Part shown: positions 15,511 to 24,300 of the stretch, piece by piece
How the letters are laid out: every line of letters begins with the position of its first letter
Position numbering within the stretch: position 1 is the first letter of the stretch
Source of the DNA: Sinomonas gamaensis
GTDB lineage: Bacteria > Actinomycetota > Actinomycetes > Actinomycetales > Micrococcaceae
Direction of reading: 5' to 3'
DNA length: 64,000 bases
NCBI RefSeq assembly: GCF_005876955.1
Contig: NZ_SSCL01000002.1
Location: 62,001-126,000, forward strand
Position numbers and translations under genes: made by a program
The notes under the pieces: model-generated
The model's database searches: none
What the model was told of the DNA's origin: nothing
What the model saw: the letters and a program-made list of their open reading frames with translations, nothing else

Positions 15511-15718
15511 GTGGCTACGGGATCCCGCCTTCTTCGACCGGCAGTTAACCCTCGAATCAGTAGAAGACGCGCCGCCGCTGCCATACCCACCGATCTCCGA
15601 CCCACGTCATGACGCACTTGTAGCAAAGTTCAAGGAGAGACAAGAGCAAAAAAGACGTAGTCGCAACTTCGATAGGGCGCACCCTCGGCATGAAGCTCCA
15701 AGGATCCTTCGAGGAGAC

Positions 15719-16792
15719 GTGCAAGCCTTGGCCGCGTTCGTTGGGATGCGCAATATGCTTCCTTTTGTGCGAGTGATCTGTGGGGGACGCCGTAGTCCGG
15801 CGTGGACGGTCTCGGTAATTCTGCTGGCTGTGCTCCTCGCCGGATGCTCGGCGCCTCCGCAGCCGAGCGCGGAATCTGTCTCGCCCGCACCGTCGGCCTC
15901 GCCGGCCCCGTCCGGTCCCGCCCCGCTGTCGGGGAAGATGGTTGCCGACTCGTGGAACAACGACGACTTCTATACACCGGTCTCCACTGACACATTGGCC
16001 GGGGTCGCGGCCTACTTCCATCTCTCAGCGGCCAGGCTCGCCCAGTTCAACGGGATGAGCATCGCGGACCCGCTCACCCCCGGCAAGCAGCTCCGGCTCA
16101 TCCCGCCGCCCGACCCGACCCCAGGAGCGATGGGGAAGGCCACCTACGACGCGAACGGCATCCCGATCGAGTACGTCGTCGCGGAGAAGGACACCACAGG
16201 AGGACTGGAGTACCGATTCGGGCTCACGCTGCAGCAGTTGGCCGAGGCCAACCGTGTGGACCACGTGTACGAGCAGGGGAATGTGTACTACCTCCAGCCC
16301 GGCCGGCACATGTGGCTCCAGAAAAACCCCGTCGACAGCAGATCCGGCCGAGGAACGAGCGTCAACAATTCCTTCGGGCAGACCATTTACTACACCACCG
16401 TCGACGGTGACTCTTTCGATAGCCTCGGCTACAAATTCCGCTGCGCCACGGACCAGTTGCTGCGGTGGAACACGACCCTCACAGCAGATCGGCCCATACC
16501 CGCGGGGACCAAGGTAAGACTCATACCCAGTGAAGTCACCGTCGAGGGTGCACAGGGCTCCTTCACCGCCGACGCCGACGGGATCCCCCTGACCTACACC
16601 ACCGCGCCCGGGGACACCGAGCGTCAGATCGCCTTCCGCTTCGGAGTGCCGGAGATCGCGGATCTGGAAGGCGCCAACCGCCCACTCACCGGCACAGACC
16701 GCGTCTGGTACACCTTCGCAGACTTGCCCTCCGGGGAGCTGAACCCGGGCCAGACCATCAGCCTCAACCTGACTAAACCTATCCACAAATGA
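15719..16792 (+). CDS. Exported lipoprotein with four LysM-like repeats
   Basis: 357 aa. The signal region ends in lipobox VLLAGC (Cys43). A Pro/Ser/Ala linker is followed by four divergent LysM-like units at about residues 83-127, 145-195, 225-270 and 285-350 (each with a Y-x-T/V-x2-xD start, an LA/QF-x-x-x-A-x-x-N centre and LxPGxxLRLIP-like end). LysM modules bind peptidoglycan, so it probably sits on the membrane and contacts the wall. Start uncertain: GTG 15719 (GAGGAG upstream), ATG 15746 or ATG 15755. The frame is open back to 15511. It converges on the transglycosylase gene. Confidence 0.75.
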   Translation: MQALAAFVGMRNMLPFVRVICGGRRSPAWTVSVILLAVLLAGCSAPPQPSAESVSPAPSASPAPSGPAPLSGKMVADSWNNDDFYTPVSTDTLAGVAAYFHLSAARLAQFNGMSIADPLTPGKQLRLIPPPDPTPGAMGKATYDANGIPIEYVVAEKDTTGGLEYRFGLTLQQLAEANRVDHVYEQGNVYYLQPGRHMWLQKNPVDSRSGRGTSVNNSFGQTIYYTTVDGDSFDSLGYKFRCATDQLLRWNTTLTADRPIPAGTKVRLIPSEVTVEGAQGSFTADADGIPLTYTTAPGDTERQIAFRFGVPEIADLEGANRPLTGTDRVWYTFADLPSGELNPGQTISLNLTKPIHK

Positions 16793-16910
16793 CCGCGGTG
16801 AGCCATCGAAAGTGTCGCTGCCGGCTAGGACGCGCCTGGGGACAGATTGTGGGGTTCGGGCCGAACCCATTGCCGCACTGTACCCATTGCCGGAGTGAGC
16901 CAGGGCTGGG

Positions 16911-17987
16911 TTAGCCGACGCCCGCGGACTGCAGCCGCTTGGCGACGTCCTGCGGCATCCGCGAACAGCCGTCCGGGTTGTCCTCGGTCGCCGCATGGTC
17001 TGCCGCGGTATCCGTGATCCCGATGGTCTTGACGGCAGCCTGCCAGCCGCCCATCCCCGCGAGCTGCCGTGGGACCCAGACGTTGGCCGCGCCGTTGATG
17101 AGCTCGACCGCCTCCGGACTCGCGCTTGCGCGGATGTCGAGGCCGCCGCCGGGCGCACGCCGCACGTTGTCCGGGTCCGGGAGCACCCCCATGAGCTGCG
17201 CCGACTCGAAGTCAGTGAGCTTCGAGGGCGGAATGCTGTAGTAGTACCAGCTTGCCGCGCAGATGCCGAACAGCTTCGGGCCGAACTGCGCGTAGTTGAG
17301 GTAGAGCTCCATGATCCGCTGCTTGGGCACGATGAGGGCGAATTCCGTGGAGAGCCCAGCCTCGATGCCCTTCCGCAGGGGATCGTGGCTCGGCCAGAGG
17401 AAGATGTTCTTGACGAGTTGCTGGGGGACTGTAGAGCCGCTCGGATCGGGCTGGCCCGAGGCGAACGCCTGCGCGCGTGCGGCGAAATCATCGCCCGAGA
17501 ACGCGCCGACGCGCGTTCCGAGCTCCTCGTCTTCGTGCGCGACCACGGAGGCCACGGTGCAGCGGCTCACATGGTCGAGCGAGACGTACTGGTACACGAT
17601 CGGCTCGCCGGCTTGGAGCATATACGAGGTCCGCGGCGGGGTGATCCAGATGTAGGCGAACGTCGCGACGAGGCTCGCTGCGAACGCGACGACGCTGATG
17701 ACCGCCGTGAACCGCAGGGCCCGACGGAACCGTCCCCGAGGCTCCCTGGATTTGCGCCGCCTGGGCTTCGACGGCTGCGGGAAGCGGGGGAGACGGTCTC
17801 GCGGATCCTGCTCGAGAGGCTCCCAGTCCTCCTGCTCGGGCACAGTCAGGGGCGGCAGGCGACGGCGGTTCTTCCACCCCTGCTGCGCCAGCGCTGAGGG
17901 CTCGGCGTCCACCCGGCCCAACGGGGTGACCCCACGTCCAGGGAGGCGGGGAGGTGGCAGAGGCGTCGTGTCGGCCTGATAGTCCAT
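16911..17987 (-). CDS. Monofunctional peptidoglycan glycosyltransferase (GT51, MtgA-like)
   Basis: 358 aa. A Pro/Arg-rich cytoplasmic N-terminus precedes one TM helix (AVISVVAFAASLVATFAYIW, about residue 98) and a GT51 domain that polymerises lipid II glycan chains. Seen: VASVVAHEDEELG (catalytic Glu-Asp), GSTVPQQLVKNIFLWPS, QRIMELYLNYAQFG and SAQLMGVLPDPDNVRR. There is no transpeptidase domain, so it is monofunctional, though longer than E. coli MtgA because of the N-terminal tail. ATG 17987 is chosen for AGGAG upstream (12 nt); ATG 18026 lacks any site. Convergent with the LysM lipoprotein. Confidence 0.85.
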   Translation of the reverse strand: MDYQADTTPLPPPRLPGRGVTPLGRVDAEPSALAQQGWKNRRRLPPLTVPEQEDWEPLEQDPRDRLPRFPQPSKPRRRKSREPRGRFRRALRFTAVISVVAFAASLVATFAYIWITPPRTSYMLQAGEPIVYQYVSLDHVSRCTVASVVAHEDEELGTRVGAFSGDDFAARAQAFASGQPDPSGSTVPQQLVKNIFLWPSHDPLRKGIEAGLSTEFALIVPKQRIMELYLNYAQFGPKLFGICAASWYYYSIPPSKLTDFESAQLMGVLPDPDNVRRAPGGGLDIRASASPEAVELINGAANVWVPRQLAGMGGWQAAVKTIGITDTAADHAATEDNPDGCSRMPQDVAKRLQSAGVG

Positions 17988-18350
17988 GGTGAACGGGGCT
18001 CCTGAGGTTAGCGAGGGTGGTCCCATGGAGAGGGTGGGCCGGGTCAGTCTAGGCGACGAACCTCAACGCAAACGGCCGCCCACCCCGGAAGGCGGTCGCC
18101 GACGTCGTGCATAGGGCCGGGCGGAAGGCTAGTCCAGCGATCCGCTCATGCGGGCCGCGCGCTCCCAGTCCCCACTCCTAGAAGACCGGCCGGACGGACG
18201 CCGTTACCCGGAACTGCCCCGGCCACAGAACGGCACCTTCTCCCGGATGTCGGCACTCAAACACTAGGGCGGACGCCCGTGCGGTCCCTCCCCGCGAGTA
18301 GCGGTGCCACCGGGCCCGAGCGGACGCCGCTCCAATATTCTCGCCGTACC
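17988..18350. other. Intergenic stretch without a convincing gene
   Basis: About 360 nt between the divergent transglycosylase gene and the TetR pseudogene. The only structure noted is a short hairpin at about 18073-18096 (GGCCGCC/GGCGGTC with one wobble). It presumably carries both promoters. Confidence 0.5.
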
Positions 18351-18363
18351 GACCGTTCTGTCT
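18351..18363. promoter_or_regulatory. Shared 13-bp element upstream of the TetR pseudogene
   Basis: GACCGTTCTGTCT, identical to 13304-13316 in front of the intact TetR paralogue and at a similar distance (28 nt) from the start. Confidence 0.5.
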
Positions 18364-18391
18364 GCAATCAGGTAGTACGTACGATGCTGTG

Positions 18392-18978
18392 GTGACGTCC
18401 GGGTGAAATCGCCCGCGTGGTCACACGCCCAGGTCCGCCCGACAGCGAATCCTCGATGCCGCGTACGAATTGTTTGCCCGGCGCGGGATCCGGGACGTCG
18501 GAGTCGACGAACTCATCCAGAAGTCCGGGGTCGCCAAGGCAACCTTCTACAAGCACTTCAAGTCAAAAGACTATGTCGTGCTCGCCTATCTCGGTCGCTG
18601 GTACGAGGAACGGACACAAGCGATCAAACTCGCGGTCGCCCGCTACGGGACCCGCAACGGCGGGGCGGTGCTGACCATCTTCGACGTCTTCGAGGACTGG
18701 TTCCAGCAGGGCGCGGTCCAAGTGTCATCCTGCACGTTCTGATGGACATAGGGCCAGAACACCCTCTAGGCAAGGCGACCATCGGCTATCTGGAACGGAC
18801 CCGACAGCAGGTTGCTGAAATTGCAGAGTCCGCCGGGCTGGCTGATCCGCACGAGTTCGCCTGGTCGATCCACATCCTCATCAAAGGAGCCATCGTGGCC
18901 GCGGCCGAAGGGGACACGCAGGCCGCCCAGAGGGCCAAGCGGATGGCGCGGGTCCTCATGAACGCCCACCGGCAGTAG
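18392..18978 (+). pseudogene. TetR-family regulator pseudogene (paralogue of 13345-13941)
   Basis: Clear TetR sequence (RQRILDAAYELFARRGIRDV; GVAKATFYKHFKSKDYVVLA; SAGLADPHEFAWSIHILIKG) split between frames. From GTG 18392 a TGA is met at 18404-18406. After QQGAVQV (about 18723) the alignment to the intact copy needs a 4-nt deletion, so the ligand domain continues in another frame (HVLMDIGPEHPLGKATIGYL) to the stop at 18976-18978. At least two lesions relative to the paralogue. Fragments are not likely to be functional. Confidence 0.85.
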
Positions 18979-19079
18979 CAGACAAGGCGGCTTGGCCATT
19001 GCTTGCCCGAGTCGATGCGGAGGTAGCGGCCGTCCCGTGGCGGGCATGGGAACAGAAACGCGCGTGGCCAACGCCTATC

Positions 19080-19541
19080 TCAGTCGTCTTCGTCGTCTCG
19101 GCGCGGCTTAGCCCTGTCGCCCTGGGCGGCGGGGAGGCGGAGTCGGAGGCGGACGGTCATGACGATGTGGCGGGCGAGCGCAAGGCGTTCCTCGCGGCTC
19201 ATCTTCGCGATGGGCTTGCGGGGCCTCCAGGAGAATGGCGCATCATCCTCTGCCACATGATGAGCGTACCCGCGGGTCCAAGGGCGGCGGGGGAGTGCAG
19301 GCCTTGGATCCCCGACCTCTCGCATTTCGGCACCTGGCCCGCTTCGGACGCGAGGTTCTCCGGGCCGACCAGCCAGCGCAGGCTCCTCCACCGACAAGCT
19401 CATCCTCAGCCGAGACTGCTGGTCTTGGTGTTCATCGGGGTGGGCCTTCGAGGGGGAGACGAGGGGGTGAGGGCGTTGTCCTCGCGGGACGGGTCCGAAT
19501 CCGGCGATCCAGTTCTCCGAAGGTATATACCTAAGGGACAT
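19080..19541 (-). CDS. Hypothetical protein, 153 aa, related to a repeat fragment at 15403-15510
   Basis: Opens MSLRYIPSENWIAGFGPVPR without a clear ribosome site. The C-terminal third (FSWRPRKPIAKMSREERLAL and ARHIVMTVRLRLRLP) looks like real basic helical protein. The first 40 codons resemble a minus-strand translation of the copy at 15403-15510. The 5' end abuts the comEC break at 19541, so the gene may itself be truncated. No family recognised. Alternative: non-coding. Confidence 0.35.
   Translation of the reverse strand: MSLRYIPSENWIAGFGPVPRGQRPHPLVSPSKAHPDEHQDQQSRLRMSLSVEEPALAGRPGEPRVRSGPGAEMREVGDPRPALPRRPWTRGYAHHVAEDDAPFSWRPRKPIAKMSREERLALARHIVMTVRLRLRLPAAQGDRAKPRRDDEDD
19425..19535. 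repeat. Diverged direct repeat, copy 2
   Basis: Partner of 15403-15510, ending a few bases before the point where ComEC-like coding sequence resumes (19541). That position suggests the repeat was involved in, or lies at, the rearrangement edge. Confidence 0.6.
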
Positions 19542-20383
19542 TCAGCGGGGCGAACTTCGCGCTTGTCCTCGGAACTGTCGCCCTCGTCCTCCGAGCGGCC
19601 CGGCTCCCGCGGTGGGCCGTTGGCGTGACGTGCGGGCTGACCCTGCTCGCGTTCGTCGCCGTCGTCGGGCCCGAGGCCAGTGTCCTGCGCGCTGGTGCCA
19701 TGGGGGCAGTCGGCCTGGTTGCCCTCTTCGCCGGTAGAGCCGGCACAGCCTGCGCGGCGCTGTGCTCGGCCGTCGTCGGCATCCTCCTCGCCGATCCAGC
19801 GCTCGCCCTCAGCTACGGCTTCATCCTCTCCGTGCTCGCCACACTCGGCATCACCCTGCTCGGGCGACCCCTCGCTGCAGCCCTGGCCCCACGTCTGGGC
19901 CACTGGTTGGCGCTGGTGATCTCCGTGCCGCTGTCGGCCCAGCTGGTCTGCGGTCCCGTCGTCGTGCTGCTCGACCCGGTATTCCAGTGTTGGACGCTGC
20001 CGGCCAACATCCTCGCGGGGCCGCTCGTGCCGCCGATCACCATCGCCGCGACCCTCTCGCTCGCCGTGGGGACGCTCTGTCCGCCGGTCGCGTGGCTCAG
20101 CACACTTGCCGCTGGCCCACCCGCCGTCGTCCTCGCTGGGCTTGCCCACGGTGCGGCTGCGTTGCCGGGATCCCGTCTTCCGTCGCCTGAGGGGGTCCTC
20201 GGCGCGGTCACGATGGCGGCTATGTCGACTGTGTCTGCGGCCCTCGTCCTTCTCTCAACCCCGGGAGCGGCGCGCCGAGCCCTGGGGCGAGCCTTCAGCT
20301 CGCGGGGCTCACCGAGAGGGCGGGAAGGCGCGCAAGGTGCGCCAGGACAGGATCGACCATTTCGACCGAGCGGAAAGCAATGA
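19541..20383 (+). pseudogene. comEC: ComEC/Rec2 competence-protein fragment
   Basis: Internal part of the ComEC DNA-uptake channel. It begins at FSGANFALVLGTVALVLRAA, the conserved SGAN helix, and continues through VGPEASVLRAGAMGAVGLVA, DPALALSYGFILSVLATLGI and LPANILAGPLVPPITIAATL. A stop (TAA) lies three codons upstream of the similarity, and no start or N-terminal part precedes it. ComEC-like sequence fades near 20290; the rest overlaps a convergent gene, and no metallo-beta-lactamase domain follows. In related genomes I expect comEC directly before holA, which here lies 12 kb away at 32640. Likely inactivated by insertion or rearrangement. Confidence 0.85.
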
Positions 20384-20623
20384 CCCGACACTCAACAGCG
20401 ATCCTCCCGATAGGGCGGAGAGCGCTGAACCTATTGCTCCCGCCGACAGGATGCTCCCGACCGATCCAATCGACAGGGTCGAGCCGACGGACCCGATCGA
20501 CAGGACGGAGCCCACGGAGCCAATGGACAGCACCGAGCCCCGTGACCACAGGGACAGCACCGAGCGAGGAGAGGGCCGACGGGCGGGGAGCGCGGTTGAC
20601 GTGGCCATTACCCCATCATCCAC
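20309..20623 (-). CDS. SIGS-repeat protein, about 100 aa, unknown function
   Basis: Made mostly of a 9-residue unit of the form G-S-x-L-S-I-G-S-V repeated about six times (GSVLSIGSV, GSTLSIGSV, GSILSAGAI and so on), then KWSILSWRTLRAF. Regular Ser/Gly/Leu spacing suggests a beta-solenoid or a stacked membrane-surface sheet. GTG 20623 overlaps the stop of the upstream FTCD-like gene by 8 nt (ATG 20608 is an alternative), implying translational coupling. At the DNA level there are about three 27-bp degenerate tandem repeats (about 20458-20539). I believe similar repeat proteins occur in other actinobacteria but cannot name a family. Confidence 0.65.
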   Translation of the reverse strand: MDDGVMATSTALPARRPSPRSVLSLWSRGSVLSIGSVGSVLSIGSVGSTLSIGSVGSILSAGAIGSALSALSGGSLLSVGSLLSARSKWSILSWRTLRAFPPSR

Positions 20624-21347
20624 CGCTGCCGCTGCTCCGCGGCCCGCTGGCGTTCCTGATGGTGGGCGCAGAGGTGTCCGTGGGCGCGGCGCGATGGTCG
20701 ATCTCGGCAGTCAGGGCGTCGATCCGGGCAATCGCCTCGTTGAATTGCGCGACCTTGGACCACAAGTCCGGATGATCCTTCTGGATCTGCTTCAGCGTCT
20801 TGCCTCCCGAACGGAGCGCTCCAAGGTCGAAACTCACGTTGGTTCGGGCTCCGGTGACAGCGGCCCGCAGGGCCCCGAGCGCGACCACGACGTCCGCCAC
20901 CAGCGCGGGGTTGCCGTGGGTCGCGAGCCAGGCCAGATCGTCGAGGGCTTCGCAAGCCCTCTCGCCGACAGCCGCAGATGACCTGGCAGCATCCAAGGAC
21001 GCGTTTCGGACGGCTTCCTCGCGCGCCGGACCCGGATCGAGGCGGAACGCGGCGCCAAACGCCTGAGAAGCCGACGCGTCGTCGTCGGCCAGCCTGAGAG
21101 CAGACGCGCGAAGAGACTGCGCCCGCGCGCGAATCCGGTCGACCTCGGCGCGCGCTTGCCCCTCCGTCTCGGTGTAGCCCGCAACCATGGAAGCCAACGA
21201 GGAGGCAACGGCAAGCATCAGGCCCGTTCCGGCACCGCCACCGGGTGAACCGGTAGACAGGGCCAAGGCGCTGGTCCACTCCTCAACCGTTGAGCTCCGC
21301 GTACTGACTTCCGAGCTTTGGGCACTGGCTTCGCGAGAATCACTCAT
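20616..21347 (-). CDS. Cyclodeaminase/cyclohydrolase (FTCD_C, FchA-like) family protein
   Basis: 243-aa helical protein of the formiminotetrahydrofolate cyclodeaminase C-terminal family (PF04961 type). Diagnostic is EWTSALALSTGSPGGGAGTG (residues 22-41, P-G-G-G), then AVASSLASMVAG, DASASQAF and GNPALVADVVVALGALRAAV with NVSFDLGAL near the end. Family members act on N-formimino- or methenyl-tetrahydrofolate. ATG 21347 lies 13 nt after the GH65 stop, and its own stop overlaps the SIGS-repeat gene, so the three are one transcript. Why a folate-type fold follows a glycoside phosphorylase is unclear; a non-canonical role is possible. Confidence 0.75.
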   Translation of the reverse strand: MSDSREASAQSSEVSTRSSTVEEWTSALALSTGSPGGGAGTGLMLAVASSLASMVAGYTETEGQARAEVDRIRARAQSLRASALRLADDDASASQAFGAAFRLDPGPAREEAVRNASLDAARSSAAVGERACEALDDLAWLATHGNPALVADVVVALGALRAAVTGARTNVSFDLGALRSGGKTLKQIQKDHPDLWSKVAQFNEAIARIDALTAEIDHRAAPTDTSAPTIRNASGPRSSGSGG

Positions 21348-21360
21348 GGCGTCCAGTCTG

Positions 21361-24300
21361 CTACCCCTCGAGGAGCGTGAAATGCTGTGACGCCCCGGGC
21401 GACAGCAGGACCTCCTGGTCGCCCAGCCGCAGGCATATCGGGCCAGCGTCGCCCGGGGCTGACGAGACGGAGAGCCGATGGCGCTCGAGGCGGATGTCAA
21501 GGAGGTGGTCCCTATACCGGACCCGGAAGGCGACTGAGCGCAGCTCGTGGGGCAGCTGGGGCGCGAAGACGAGTGCGTCGGAGGTGAGACGGAGGCCCGT
21601 GAAGCTGCGCTGCACCACGTCGATCGTGCCGGCCATGGCCCCCAGATGAACTCCCGCGCGGGTTGTTCCGCCCTGAGTGTCGTCCAAGTCTGCATCCAGC
21701 GCCTCTCGGAATGTCTCCCAGGCCCTTTCGGGATCCATGCTCGCGAGCACGGACGCGTGCGCCACGCGGCTGAGCGTGGAGCCGTTCGCCGTCCTGGCGA
21801 GGTAGTAGTCGACTGTCGTGGCGAGCTGTTCGCGCGTCGTCGGGTAGCCGAGCCGCTCGAGAAGCAGCATGAGCTCGTCCTGACCGAAGAGGTACAGGAG
21901 CATGAGGGCGTCGGCCTGCTTGGCCAGGCGGTAGCGGTTTGTGCTGTCCCCCTCGGCCTCGAGAATCAGGTCAAGCCGCTCGATGTTGTGATAAGTGTCC
22001 CGGTAGCCCGCCCAGTCGAACTCCATGAGGTCTCCATAGCCCGCGAATTGGCTGATGACTCCGTCATGGAAATGAAGGGCCATACGGCGGCTCATTCGGT
22101 CCCAGCGTTCACGCTCGGAAGCCCGGATCCCGAGACGATCGATCAGGTCGGCCAGATCGTGGCCCTCCAGGAGGTCGAGGACGCGGCACGCCGCCTGGCA
22201 CACCCAGGCCACCATGACGTTCGTATAGGCGTTGTCGTCGATCCCGTCCGCCGGATGATCGGGGTAGCCCGTGTGGTATTCGTCCGGGCCCATCACGCCG
22301 CGGAGGTGGTAGCGGTCCTCCTGCCGATCGTAGTCGGCGAGTGAGGCGAACAGCCTCGTCACATCAACGATGAGCTGCGCCCCTTGCTGGAGGAGCCAGT
22401 ATCTGTCGTTCGTGGCCTCGAAGTACTGCCACGCGTTGAACGCGACTGCGAGGCCCACGTGGCGTTGCCGTCGCGAATTGTCCTCCACCCAGCGTCCGGA
22501 GCGGGGATTGAAGATCCATTCCGGCGTCTCCTCTCGGCCGTCGCTTCCGCTCTGCCAAGGGAAGAGCGCCCCGTCGAGTCCTCGGAGCCGAGCGGCCTGC
22601 CGGGCCGCCGGCAGCCGGCGCCAACGGTAGGCGATGAGCGAGCGGGCGACGGCTGGAAGCCGCGAGGTGATCAGCGGGAGCACGAAGAGCTCGTCCCAGA
22701 AGACATGGCCGCGATAGCCCTCTCCATGCAGGCCGCGGGCCGGAACGCCGACGTCGAGGTCGGCGACGAACGGGGCGAGCACTTGCAGCACGTGGAAGAC
22801 GTGGAGGTTCACCACGAGCTGCACGTGGGGCGGCGCATCGACGCCGACGGTGAAGAGCGGCAGGAGCCGACTCCAGGCCGCCGAGTGTTCGGAGAGAAGC
22901 TCATCGAACGATCGCTGCGAGCGTTCCAGGACAGCAACCGCTCCCGTCCTGGGCGATGAGATGGCGCGGTCCCGCGAGGTAGCGAAGGCCGCAGTCTTGA
23001 CGACCCGGATCGGGACCCCATCCTTCATCGAAAGCGCAAACCGCTGGAAATGCAGCCCGCCGATGAGCCCGGGGCTGCGCTCCATCGCCTCGTCGCCCTC
23101 GACGACGGTGCGCATCGCCACGGCAATCCGCACCCTGCTCTGCGTCGTCTCTCCCTCGGCAATGAGGAAACCCTGCGCGCCCCCGGATGCTTCGTCGTCG
23201 TCCGCCGTGCCCACATCAAGCAGGTGCCGCCGCGCCAGCAGCGCGTCTTCGAAGACGTTCTCATTGCTCACGTCCATATCGACTCCGCTGCGGACGGCCA
23301 CCGTCCCGCTCCAGCCCTCGGCGGTGAGCACCGTCTCAAGCGCCACGAGCTGCCGCTCCGCCATCGAGACGAAACGGCGCTGCCGCACTCTGAGCCGTCG
23401 CCCCTGATCATCGAGCAGCATCGCCTCCCGCGTGAGAATTGCCTGCCGCAGGTCCAGGACTCGGCGCTCTGAGGCGAGCGTCAGGGAGCCCTCGGACCAC
23501 CAGCCCCCGTCCTCGAGCCGCACATCGAGGTGCAGCCAGTTCGGCCCGTTCACCATGTGCTCGTCTTCGGTCTCGCGGCTTTCGACGAGATTGGAGACCC
23601 GGTTGTAGACCCCGCTGAGGTATGTGCCGGGGTAGCCCACGCCGCCCCGGCCGCTCTCGGGCGCGGCACCCCGCACGCCGATGTACCCGTTGCCGAGCGT
23701 GGTGAGGGCCTCGCGGTGCCCTTCGTGGCCGGGGTCCGAGCCCTCGTAGACGAGCAGCCAGGGGTCGGCGATGACGAGGCCCAAGTCCAGCTGCCCGACG
23801 TCGTCGAGCACGACGTCGGCCCCAGCTGCCTCGAGCTCAGCCCGGTGGCCGCCCCTGTCGATCCCGACGACGAGCCCGAAGCCGCCGCGCCGGGCGGCCT
23901 CGACTCCCGCGGTCGAATCCTCGATGACCACGGAGCGTGCGCTGGGCGGCCCCAGCCGCCGCGCCGCCTCGAGGAACAGGTCCGGCTCCGGCTTGCCCGG
24001 CAGCCCAAGCCGCGCGGTTTCGACGCCGTCCACTACGGCGTCGAACGACCTCTCGAGATGGGCCGCGTGGAGCACAGCTTGGGCGTTCCGGCTGGCCGTC
24101 GCGAGGGCGACGGGAACCCGACCCGCGCGAAGGCGCTCAAGCAGGGCCACGGTTCCCCCGAAGGCGGAGACGCCGGCTTCAAGGCGCTTGCGGAAGAGCT
24201 GGTCCTTCAGCGCACCAAGTCCGAAGGCCGTCCACGTCCCCGGCTCGTCGGAAGGATCACCGCGGGGAATCTGGATGCTTCGGGACCGGAGGAAGGCCAG

